Source: Acidiphilium sp. (lineage in GTDB: Bacteria; Pseudomonadota; Alphaproteobacteria; Acetobacterales; Acetobacteraceae). Taken from it: a DNA stretch of 41,005 bases. Positions 27,761-35,823 of the stretch are shown here, one piece after another. The notes beneath the pieces are model-generated. The model did no database searches. It saw only the letters and a list, made by a program, of their open reading frames with translations, and was not told where the DNA came from. Position numbers and translations under genes: made by a program. The stretch lies in the NCBI GenBank assembly GCA_027449105.1, contig DAIDMG010000010.1, positions 1 through 41,005 of the forward strand, written 5' to 3'. Numbering within the stretch: position 1 is the first letter of the stretch; each line of letters opens with the position of its first letter.

Positions 27761-29335
27761 TCAGCCCATCTTGGTTATGGCCCATTTGATCTGCTGAGGG
27801 CCATCCTGCGACACGTTCAGAACGATCTGCTCCCCGCGCCGTGGTTCATTACCACCTAGATAAGCGCTTTCCTCGATCAGGATGGCCGCACCGTCAGCGC
27901 GAAACCGCCAGCCTTGCCCCCCCGGCAGCCGTAGCAAAGCAGCCGCACCATCACGTTGCAAGCTGGCTGTAACATTAGGATGCAGATGGAAGCGAAGGGT
28001 AAAGGGCTGCCCTTCATCGGACTCAATAATGTCTTCTCCGCGCAAATCCTCACCGCTTTCCGCAAGGTAGAGACGCCGACGGTGGATCGCGTTGAATACC
28101 GGACGCCAACCGTCGTGACTCATTTCTAGCCAATGAGCACCATTGGCTTCCTGGCGTTGCGCCTCGACGATGCTGGGCCTCCGACCCAACCCACTCGACC
28201 TAAGCTCCGACGACGAGACGTCCGCAATAACAAGCGTAGAATGGGCAGCCGTAGCGCGTAGGGCATCTCGCCAGTCACCTGGCGATGCCGGAGCGGCACC
28301 GCAATTGACGACCAATCGTTCGCGGCCGACAGAAAACTCGAACGACAATGTCCCAGCGTGGGCCAAGCGGTCGGCACCGGAAGGCGGTGGTGCCCCGGCG
28401 TCCGCAAGCAGCACGCTCCTGCCTGCAGCCAACCTGTAAAATCCTGTATCCGCTAATGTCGTGACGCTACGGCCAGTGCGGCCGGCCTGACCAAGCACCA
28501 AGTCGATCAGGTTCGGCCACTCCTCACGGGATCCATTGAACAATGCGAGGCCACCATCGCCATGCCTCAATGCCCGCAGCGCAACGGCCATACGTTCAAT
28601 CGCGCCGGGCAGGCTTGCTGGCGCCTCAATGCGCCCCGCCTGCAGCAATGCTCGAATTTCGGTTAAATCCTGCAAGCAGGCGAGGTGTGCCGCCGGACTC
28701 CGCTCAACGTGGCCGCCATCCGGAAGAACCTGGCGTTCGATTTCCGGCGGCAGAAATCGCAAAACCCGTTGAAGAAACGGTGCGTGCTCTGGAATCGCGA
28801 CAGCAGCTGCGGTCAACCCTTTAAGGGCGGTCAACGCCGAGCCGTCACGCGCTTCGACTGGCAACAACGCCGCAAGAGCCCGTGCGTCGTACACCAGCCG
28901 CGCCATGAGTTCTTGCCGAAACTCATCGTCAGCGGAAGACGCAAAAAAATCATAATGTCCAAGCCAGCTTGCAACCCGAGCGCCAATAACCGGCGCGCTC
29001 ATCGCCCGGCTGGGGACATCCGAGCAGTTGATCCAGTCGCTGACCAAGGCTCGGGCTCGGACCCGAGCAGCATCGGACCCAAGCGCACGCAAATCGCGGA
29101 GCCACGAAAATCCATGGATGTAGTCATGAATGAGTGCCGTCCCCTGCGACGACCCAAATCCGCCCGGCAAAAGAGCCTTGGTCGTCCCAAGATATTCAAC
29201 TTCTCCTTTTAGAACCCGAGCGCCGCGACCAGGATCACCAGGCCACGGGTCGCGAACCGGCAGCGTGGGAGCATCAGGGATTGCCGGCCCCCGAAAACCG
29301 GTCAGCCGAGAGATCCATTCGCGCGCCCCGACCAT
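27761..29335 (-). CDS. Heparinase II/III-like protein
   Basis: A 524-aa protein with an alpha-toroid N-terminal half and a beta-sheet heparinase II/III domain at about residues 300-510. Family marks are DGGHVERSPAAHL near the middle, FEFSVGRERLVVNCG, AAHSTLVIAD and TLRFHLHPNV. Members of the superfamily are uronic-acid polysaccharide lyases, but this conserved alphaproteobacterial type has no assigned substrate. No signal peptide is seen, so a cytosolic or unconventional location is likely. ATG 29335 overlaps the rpe stop (TGATG) with GGGGAGG upstream. It lies between rpe and galE. Confidence 0.88.
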   Translation of the reverse strand: MVGAREWISRLTGFRGPAIPDAPTLPVRDPWPGDPGRGARVLKGEVEYLGTTKALLPGGFGSSQGTALIHDYIHGFSWLRDLRALGSDAARVRARALVSDWINCSDVPSRAMSAPVIGARVASWLGHYDFFASSADDEFRQELMARLVYDARALAALLPVEARDGSALTALKGLTAAAVAIPEHAPFLQRVLRFLPPEIERQVLPDGGHVERSPAAHLACLQDLTEIRALLQAGRIEAPASLPGAIERMAVALRALRHGDGGLALFNGSREEWPNLIDLVLGQAGRTGRSVTTLADTGFYRLAAGRSVLLADAGAPPPSGADRLAHAGTLSFEFSVGRERLVVNCGAAPASPGDWRDALRATAAHSTLVIADVSSSELRSSGLGRRPSIVEAQRQEANGAHWLEMSHDGWRPVFNAIHRRRLYLAESGEDLRGEDIIESDEGQPFTLRFHLHPNVTASLQRDGAAALLRLPGGQGWRFRADGAAILIEESAYLGGNEPRRGEQIVLNVSQDGPQQIKWAITKMG

Positions 29336-30018
29336 CAACGTACCTCCCCGACGGACAAACCCCGCAGCGCGGCAATCGCCCCACGGTAGTCCGGAGACCC
29401 AAACACAGAAGTTCCTGCCACCAAAACATCTGCACCTGCGGCAATTGCAGCAGGTGCCGTGGCAACATCAACCCCGCCATCGACTTCGATCCGTATCGCA
29501 CGGCCCGAAGCATCGATCATCCGTCGGAGTGCCGTAATCTTTTCCAGCTGGCTCACCAGAAACTTTTGGCCACCAAAACCGGGATTGACTGTCATGACCG
29601 TAACGAGGTCGATAAGGTCAAGGACATGGCCGATCGCCTCGATCGGGGTAGCAGGGTTAAGCGCAACCCCTGCCCGTTTGCCGGCCGCACGAACAGCTTG
29701 TAGCGAGCGATGGAGGTGATACCCCGCTTCCGCGTGGACGATGATCTGATCTGCCCCCGCATCCGCAAAGGCGGCGATATAAGGATCGATCGGTGTAATC
29801 ATCAGATGGACATCAAAGGGGAGTCTCACACGATCGCGCAATGCCCGAAGGACCAACGGGCCGAAGCTAATATTTGGTACGAAATGCCCATCCATGATAT
29901 CAAGATGCAGCCAGTCCGCCCCGGCAGCAGCGACGGCAGTTGCTTCTTCAGCCAAGCGCCCAAAATCGGCTGCCAGCAGACTTGGAGCAACAAGGATATC
30001 GGAGGCCATACTGTTCAT
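29335..30018 (-). CDS. rpe: Ribulose-phosphate 3-epimerase
   Basis: Interconverts ribulose 5-phosphate and xylulose 5-phosphate in the pentose-phosphate pathway. The 227-aa TIM barrel has APSLLAADF, HLDIMDGHFVPN with metal ligands, HLMI, MTVNPGFGGQKF and the phosphate-binding VDGGV and VAGTSVFG. The ATG at 30018 has AGGAG 4 nt upstream; another ATG three codons later is possible. It is the first gene of the run rpe-heparinase-like-galE-GT4-creA-purH. Confidence 0.95.
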   Translation of the reverse strand: MNSMASDILVAPSLLAADFGRLAEEATAVAAAGADWLHLDIMDGHFVPNISFGPLVLRALRDRVRLPFDVHLMITPIDPYIAAFADAGADQIIVHAEAGYHLHRSLQAVRAAGKRAGVALNPATPIEAIGHVLDLIDLVTVMTVNPGFGGQKFLVSQLEKITALRRMIDASGRAIRIEVDGGVDVATAPAAIAAGADVLVAGTSVFGSPDYRGAIAALRGLSVGEVR

Positions 30019-30230
30019 GACACTCCTTCTAATGGAGCGAATCGGCTTGCCACAAGCATCCTCTTCCTAAGTTATTGCCCATTTTTGAAAAAGCGGTGCA
30101 AAGTTGCGAACCGCCCATCGCGCCAGATGTAACGTGCCGCGTGTGGTCCACGAAAATGCGGCACAACGCGATCCGCGACAGAAATCTATGTCCCCGTCAC
30201 GCCTCGTCCCCGAGCCGATCGAGCGGGTCG

Positions 30231-30818
30231 TCACGCATCGCGCCGCGCTGCAAGCGCCAGAGCAAGGGTTCCATCGTCAAGAATCTCGATCGCACCACCG
30301 ACCGGCACGCCTTGGGCCAGTTGAGTTACCCGAATGCCCGTCGTCTTGAGGCGATCCATCAGATAATGTGCACTGGCCTGCCCCTCAACGGTTGATGGTA
30401 AGGCAAGAATAATCTCCCGAACACGATCATCGAGCCGAGCCAGCAACGGCGCGATACGCAGCGTTTCCGGACCACGGCCTGTGATCGGCGACAGCAGTCC
30501 ACCTAACACATGATAGCGCCCACGATAGATTCCTGCGCGTTCCAGTGCCCAAAGGTCTGCCACCGATTCCACAACGCAAATCATTGGCTCCCGAGATGCA
30601 TCAGCGCAAATCGTGCAAGGGTCAGATGTGTCGAGGGTAAAACATGTTGAGCAAGCGCGTACCTGCTCCGCTGCGTCCTTCAGCGCCGCAATCAATGGCA
30701 CCAATCTGTGCTCCCTGTCACTAAGCAGCCGCAGCACGATCCGCCGCGCGCTTCGTGGCCCCAATCCAGGGAGACGAGCGATGATCTGCGTAAGGCGCTC
30801 GATCGCTGGCGCGCTCAT
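30231..30818 (-). CDS. recR: Recombination mediator RecR
   Basis: Works with RecO/RecF to load RecA at single-strand gaps. The 195-aa protein has a helix-hairpin-helix region (ARLPGLGPRSARRI), a zinc finger of Cys56, Cys59, Cys68 and Cys71, and a Toprim domain starting CVVESVADLWALE. It ends with the RecR-type VPVGGAIEILDDGTLALAL. The usual partners dnaX and the YbaB/EbfC gene are not adjacent; the upstream neighbour is a c-di-GMP gene instead. Identification is firm. Confidence 0.95.
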   Translation of the reverse strand: MSAPAIERLTQIIARLPGLGPRSARRIVLRLLSDREHRLVPLIAALKDAAEQVRACSTCFTLDTSDPCTICADASREPMICVVESVADLWALERAGIYRGRYHVLGGLLSPITGRGPETLRIAPLLARLDDRVREIILALPSTVEGQASAHYLMDRLKTTGIRVTQLAQGVPVGGAIEILDDGTLALALAARRDA

Positions 30819-30961
30819 CCGGCTATTCCCCTTTTATATCGCAAAGTCCGCTGCCCTTTCATGATGGGCTCGATACTCCGCAACTGCGGAAGCAGCAATT
30901 GAAGCTGGTTCTGGAACTGTCGTGGGCACGACCGGGATCGCTACGATGCCCCCCGTTCCCT

Positions 30962-33388
30962 TCAGGCCCTCGGGTCGAGCGGCGATCCGGAAGCTTCTTC
31001 CAGCGGGGCCTCGGCCGACATACGTCCAGGATCAGGTTCAGCCAACCCAATTTTATGGAAGAATCGTTCCACCTGTTGCAGCATCTGCTCTTTTGGAAGA
31101 GGCGCGAAGAACTCAGGCCCCTGCACCTCGTCGCAGCCATATTCAATTAGCAGATCTGCCTGAATGTCATTGCTCACGCCTTCGGCAGTAACCTCGAGAT
31201 TAAGCGCATGAGCCAGATCGATTATCGCGCGAACGATGGGGCCGTTTGCCGCATCCGATTCCAGATCAGCGATAAATCGACGATCAATTTTGAGCCGGTC
31301 AAACGGAATATCATACAGCGTTGCTAACGAGGAATAACCTGCTCCAAAATCGTCGAGTGCCGTTCGACAACCCAACAGGCGCAACGCCCGCAAATTCTCA
31401 TGGCTTCGCCCATCGTTTTCCAGCATTGACGACTCGGTTATTTCAAATTCTATCCTCGACGGATCAATCTCGGCGTCATCCAAGAGGCTGGCCACATCAC
31501 GAACCAGTCTGGCATCACGCAACTGCACTGGGGAGATATTGACGCAAACGCGGCAGCCGTCAGGCAGCCGGCGCACTAGGTCGATCGCCTCGCTGAGCAC
31601 GAACATTCCAATTGCTCCAATCAAGCCGTTCTGTTCGGCGATCGCTGTGAATATTTCCGGCGGAATCGGTCCGCGTTCGGGATGATTCCAGCCAACCAGC
31701 GCTTCGACTCCGACGACCCTTCGGCTTCGCAAGGCAATAATCGGCTGAAACTCCATGACGAGACCGCCATTCGCCACGGCGTGCCGCAACTCACGCTGCA
31801 ACGTCGGATCATCCCGCAGATTGCGGTCTAGCCGTGGATCGAAAATGCGCCACGTTCCTCGCCCCCCTGCTTTTGCTCTATACAAGGCAGAATCGGAATT
31901 TTTGTACAATTCTTCCGGTGTCGCGCCATCCCTGGGTGCAATTGCAATCCCGACGCTGGTTCCGATTTCAATCGTTACACCGTCAAACTTGAATGGCCGG
32001 GCTACCCGATCAATGATCCGCTCCGCCACTGCCGCCACCTCAGCCTCGTCACCCGTGTCAAGAAGGAGTGAAAATTCGTCGCCGCCAAGACGCGCCACCA
32101 CGTCGCGGTCGCGGATCGTCGCACGCATTCGATGCGCAACGGCACGCAAAACACGGTCGCCCATGGAATGGCCGTAGACGTCGTTCACGCCTTTAAATGA
32201 GTCCAGGTCTAGGGTGAGCAGGGCTGCGCCGGTCGAATTCTTCAGACCCGCAAGCATGGCCGTCACGGCGGCATTGAATTCAACCCGGTTTGCGAGTCCT
32301 GTGAGCATATCGTGCGTTGCGAGGAACGCGATGTGCTCCCGAGACTGATGGCTAGCGGTCACATCCGAGCCAACTCCGCGATAGCCCGAAAAATCCCCGT
32401 TCGGTCCATCAAAAATCGGCTTTCCAGTTAGTGACCACCACCGCCGTTCGGGCCCTACTTGTACCGGAACGACGATGTCCCGCATGGGTAACCGCGCCTC
32501 AAGGCACGCCAAAAAACGTGCTTGGCTGGCGCCGGAATCCGAAGCGGTACTACCAAACAGGACATCTACGAGCTTGCCTTGCATGGATTCCAACGGTCGG
32601 TGGGCCACCTCCGCAAAGCGGGGCGACACGTGTTTGAGGCACAACTGGGCATCGGTTTCCCAAAGCCAATCACTGGCACTCTCCTCGAAATCACGGAGCA
32701 GGATACGAATTGTCTCGTTCGTGTGCTCGAGTCGAATCATGGTCAGCGTCCGCTCAATCATGCGTGCGTTGAGCGACAGGATCGAATAGAGCGTGTAGAG
32801 CGCATAAATAACGACGCAAACGACAATGGGTAGCGAACCGGCCGGGGAACGGTAGGCTACCGATGCCAAAGTCCCGAGAGTAAGCGGCCACCATACAGCG
32901 AAAGCATAGGTCATCGGACCACCGATGACCGTGCTGGCAATCAACGCCACCTCAACTCCGACAATGAGCGTCGCGACATGAGGGGCACCCGAACGAATCA
33001 CCAAGTTCAGGTAAATCGCCCAGAAAATCCCGAGCGTGAGCCTCGCGATAAAAAGCCATCGCCGCGTCGAGCCCATAGTTGCCAGTTGATCAGAGCTGGA
33101 AAGCCAACGTTGCGCGACGACCAAGTTGGCGCCGTACGCGAATACGAGCGCTCCCAGGCAAAGTAAGAACAGCCCATGCTCGAGTGCATGAGGATGCTGA
33201 AATACTAAAGCGAGAGCCACCAAGGCTCCCGCTGGCACCATAACAAAACTTTGGCGAGCCCAGCTGTCGAGATGCCTCATCCTGACGCTATCGACATATT
33301 GGTCCGGAATCGCGCGACTTGTTATCAGCAGCTGGCCTAACTTTCGCAGGAGCGGAATTTTCTCTGTTCGGTCACCCTGCCCAGGCAC
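30962..33388 (-). CDS. Membrane-bound PAS-GGDEF-EAL protein (c-di-GMP cyclase/phosphodiesterase)
   Basis: An 808-aa signalling protein with about six transmembrane helices (residues about 45-205). A PAS-type domain (about 235-345) is followed by a GGDEF domain and an EAL domain (about 530-775). The cyclase motif is intact as RLGGDEF (435-439), with the product-inhibition site RxxD at 426-429. The EAL domain keeps Glu562 (EAL), Asn618, the DDFG pair, LKID lysine 700 and an AEGV segment. The usual EALVRW is EALVGW, and the residues after AEGV and near the final Q differ from consensus. Cyclase activity is therefore likely; phosphodiesterase activity is uncertain. The start is GTG 33388 with AGGAG 10 nt upstream. 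It is divergent from a FeeM-like gene. Confidence 0.93.
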   Translation of the reverse strand: MPGQGDRTEKIPLLRKLGQLLITSRAIPDQYVDSVRMRHLDSWARQSFVMVPAGALVALALVFQHPHALEHGLFLLCLGALVFAYGANLVVAQRWLSSSDQLATMGSTRRWLFIARLTLGIFWAIYLNLVIRSGAPHVATLIVGVEVALIASTVIGGPMTYAFAVWWPLTLGTLASVAYRSPAGSLPIVVCVVIYALYTLYSILSLNARMIERTLTMIRLEHTNETIRILLRDFEESASDWLWETDAQLCLKHVSPRFAEVAHRPLESMQGKLVDVLFGSTASDSGASQARFLACLEARLPMRDIVVPVQVGPERRWWSLTGKPIFDGPNGDFSGYRGVGSDVTASHQSREHIAFLATHDMLTGLANRVEFNAAVTAMLAGLKNSTGAALLTLDLDSFKGVNDVYGHSMGDRVLRAVAHRMRATIRDRDVVARLGGDEFSLLLDTGDEAEVAAVAERIIDRVARPFKFDGVTIEIGTSVGIAIAPRDGATPEELYKNSDSALYRAKAGGRGTWRIFDPRLDRNLRDDPTLQRELRHAVANGGLVMEFQPIIALRSRRVVGVEALVGWNHPERGPIPPEIFTAIAEQNGLIGAIGMFVLSEAIDLVRRLPDGCRVCVNISPVQLRDARLVRDVASLLDDAEIDPSRIEFEITESSMLENDGRSHENLRALRLLGCRTALDDFGAGYSSLATLYDIPFDRLKIDRRFIADLESDAANGPIVRAIIDLAHALNLEVTAEGVSNDIQADLLIEYGCDEVQGPEFFAPLPKEQMLQQVERFFHKIGLAEPDPGRMSAEAPLEEASGSPLDPRA

Positions 33389-33698
33389 TTCGCTGCGTCT
33401 CCTTCCTTTTTGTCACCGGTCGACGCCCGGTCGAAGCTTCTATTGAAACCGTTCGTGCCTGAACCCTTATCGCGGACAATGCGATCAGAGCGGGGGTAAA
33501 GCGCTATTTGGATCTGAAACAACCACCCGACAACGCAAGCGGCGGAACACCTGGCCCGATGAGAGAAGACCCCGCCGAGCTGCATCTTCCAGAACAAACT
33601 TTGCCTTATAGAGGGCTATCACGAAAAATATCCTTTCACAACCGAAAGATGTATCGCTTATGATACCTTGCCTTCTACACCCCGAAAAGGAGATCCAG
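33389..33698. promoter_or_regulatory. Divergent promoter region with an 8-bp direct repeat
   Basis: This 310-bp spacer separates the starts of the GGDEF-EAL gene and the FeeM-like gene. CCGGTCGA occurs at 33416-33423 and again at 33427-33434, 11 bp apart and so on the same helix face. This could be a regulator site close to the GGDEF-EAL start. A possible -35 TTGCCT lies near 33600 on the FeeM side. No known operator is recognised. Confidence 0.3.
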
Positions 33699-34490
33699 GT
33701 GAACGCTTCAGTCGGCTCCCCACAACCCGAGTTGGCGCTCCAGGCTGCCACGGTTGCACCATTCTACCCAGAAAAGTTGAACGCTCGGCTCGCATTGACG
33801 AGTGCGGTGTTACATGACGCTTGGCGGGTGCGTCATGATAGTTATGTCTCCCAAGGCTATTTGGACCCGCGACCGGATGGTCTTTTCCAGGATGAATATG
33901 ATCAGGATGACACGTCAATTACCACTGTGCTCTACCACGAGGACGTTCCTGTCGCATCCGTACGTGTCAGTCGGCACGACACTGATCAACTTGCTCGTGG
34001 CCGGATAACGATGCCGACGTTCGAGGTTTTTTCCGACGTCATTCCCGACTTTTTGGCAAAAATCGGGCAGCCGGGTCAGCCAGCCACCGCCGCAGAGGCA
34101 AACCGCCTGGTCTGCCTCCCGGAATACCGCAAAGATCTCAGGATCATCTCCGGCCTGTTCCGCATCGCCAAGTACCTGACCAAATATCTCGAAACCGACG
34201 TCACGTTCGTATCCGCACGGCGGAATCATATCCCCATCTATCGCCGCATCGGCTTTCACGTCGCCGCAGAACCTCGCCCATACAGCAAGCTCCGCTTCGA
34301 CACCGCCCTGCTCGCCGCCATCTATCCAGAATACGAAACAATCCAGCGCCCCTATCCCGCACTGTCAACGGTCCGTAAGGGCGACCAATGGTACAATGCC
34401 CTGCTCACCGGCGAGCCCGTACCAGTCTTCCCCAACGGCATGAACCCGTGGCGCGAAACCACGCCCACGCACGAGCTTGAAGCCGCGTGA
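33699..34490 (+). CDS. FeeM / acyl-homoserine-lactone-synthase-like acyltransferase (GNAT fold)
   Basis: A 263-aa protein resembling N-acyl amino acid synthases (FeeM) and PEP-CTERM-associated acyltransferases, both related to LuxI-type synthases. The family opening is seen in VLHDAWRVRHDSYVSQGYL with DEYDQDD after it. PVASVRVSRHD forms the central strand, EANRLVCLPEYRKD is the catalytic-core segment, and SARRNHIPIYRRIGF is the end of the GNAT core. Relatives acylate amino acids with acyl-ACP. The start is GTG 33699, 6 nt after AAGGAG; an ATG at 33660 lacks such a site. The product is unknown. Location beside a c-di-GMP enzyme suggests a signalling or membrane-lipid role. Confidence 0.7.
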   Translation: MNASVGSPQPELALQAATVAPFYPEKLNARLALTSAVLHDAWRVRHDSYVSQGYLDPRPDGLFQDEYDQDDTSITTVLYHEDVPVASVRVSRHDTDQLARGRITMPTFEVFSDVIPDFLAKIGQPGQPATAAEANRLVCLPEYRKDLRIISGLFRIAKYLTKYLETDVTFVSARRNHIPIYRRIGFHVAAEPRPYSKLRFDTALLAAIYPEYETIQRPYPALSTVRKGDQWYNALLTGEPVPVFPNGMNPWRETTPTHELEAA

Positions 34491-34946
34491 GTATGCCGGA
34501 GAGTCAAGTAAAGGCTGGCAGAGCAGCCCTCGTCATCCTCTTTTCGGGTACGGGTATTCATCAATTTCCCATGGCATCTAATGCCCAGAGACAGGAAGAG
34601 ATCCGGCAACGGATTTACCCGGTCTGCGTACCAAGCCGCACTCCCCCTCCAAGGGCAGCGAAAGCCGGACGACGAGCAAGGCTCTGCAACAAGGCGAGGA
34701 TGATGGTGTTCGGGGTCTACCGACCCACCCGCCGTCGAACTCCGTCCCTGTGGTGTGGGTTCTGTTTGTTCACGCCACAACAAACCTACTTGTCAGGTTG
34801 CCAGCCTCGTCTGGCGGCGGCGCGGTCACGCCCGTTTCGGCTACGCTCGTTCATGAATGCCTGCCCGTCTAGGATGGGACACCCACCAGACTTGCCTTTC
34901 AGAACTCTCTGGTTGGCTGACTCCACCTCAGGACTCAGAGCGCATC
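34491..34946. other. Non-coding or degraded DNA upstream of the transposase relic
   Basis: 456 bp after the FeeM-like gene. Open frames on both strands (for example 143 codons on the minus strand ending near 34352) overlap the FeeM gene or lack any protein character. It may be the remains of the mobile element whose transposase relic follows, or of another insertion. No terminal repeat was found by eye. Confidence 0.4.
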
Positions 34947-35680
34947 ATGAACGTGGCGCTTCGTGTTTTCAATGAGGTGTTCCCCGATGAAGATGCCACA
35001 CGGGCGTGGTTCGGGAAGACGCGCTGGCCGAACGCGGTCCCCATGTGACCATTGCAGGGCGTATGGCAATACCGCCAACACCCCGATGCTCGGAACCTCA
35101 TCTGCCCCCGCTGGTCACATGGGCAACAGGCCTTGTACGGCTGATCGTGTCCTCCATTCATGGATCTCTCTGTGCTCAAAGTGGGCCAACGCCTCGGCGT
35201 TCGCGACGGCACCGCATGCACCCCGAACATTGCATCCGCGCCGTGATGGCCGAAACTCTTCCGATCTTTGCCCAAGGCGTCGAGAGCGAGAAGATAAACC
35301 GCCGATGCACATCCTCCTGCGAGCGGAAACCATACCCCTCCGAACCTGACCGCAGCGGTACGAAGTGTCCTCCAGTACTCGTCGCGACCGAACGCCGTGG
35401 GCGCGAGGTGACGAGAGTCATTCCGACCCACGGCTAGGCCGAGATTGCGGTGGCGCCCGATGGCATGGTTGGAGCAGAGTGCCACGGTGATAATGGGCGA
35501 CCTTCCCTCCTTACAAACACATCGGCACGATTAGAGACATCACGTTTGGAGATTTTGTGTGCGACAAGGACGATTGTCAGACACAAACGTGTTCCCCCTA
35601 CAGGTACAGGTACCTTACCCCGCAGCGCATGACGTACCAAGGCACCTTGGACAAGGAAACCTTCGAAAGTGCGCAACACA
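34947..35680 (+). pseudogene. Decayed IS1595/ISXO2-type transposase
   Basis: Fragments in different frames follow the order of an ISXO2-like transposase. At 34947 MNVALRVFNEVFPDEDATR is followed by AWFGKTRWPNAV, the N-terminal FPDEEACxxxWPDG region. At about 35045 CDHCRAYGNTANTP is the zinc-ribbon. At about 35175 LKVGQRLGVRDGTA is the MKLxRDLGIxxxTAW block. At about 35230 AVMAETLPIFAQGVES matches the start of the DDE domain, and RVIPTHG at about 35415 ends that part. Near 35630 RMTYQGTLDK matches the GYxGTFHKMS tail. Stops and frame changes between blocks show it is dead. The terminal repeats were not identified. Confidence 0.8.
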
Positions 35681-35823
35681 CAGCCGGTACCGGTCGTCGA
35701 TCGATCGCCACCCGGGAGGACGGCCCCTGCCGATCAAGGCAAACAGTAGGCCGCCAAACTCGACTGCGTTCCTGCCGCCTGTTTTTCGTTCCTGGATTTA
35801 GAATCCGGACGCGAGCCTCGGGC

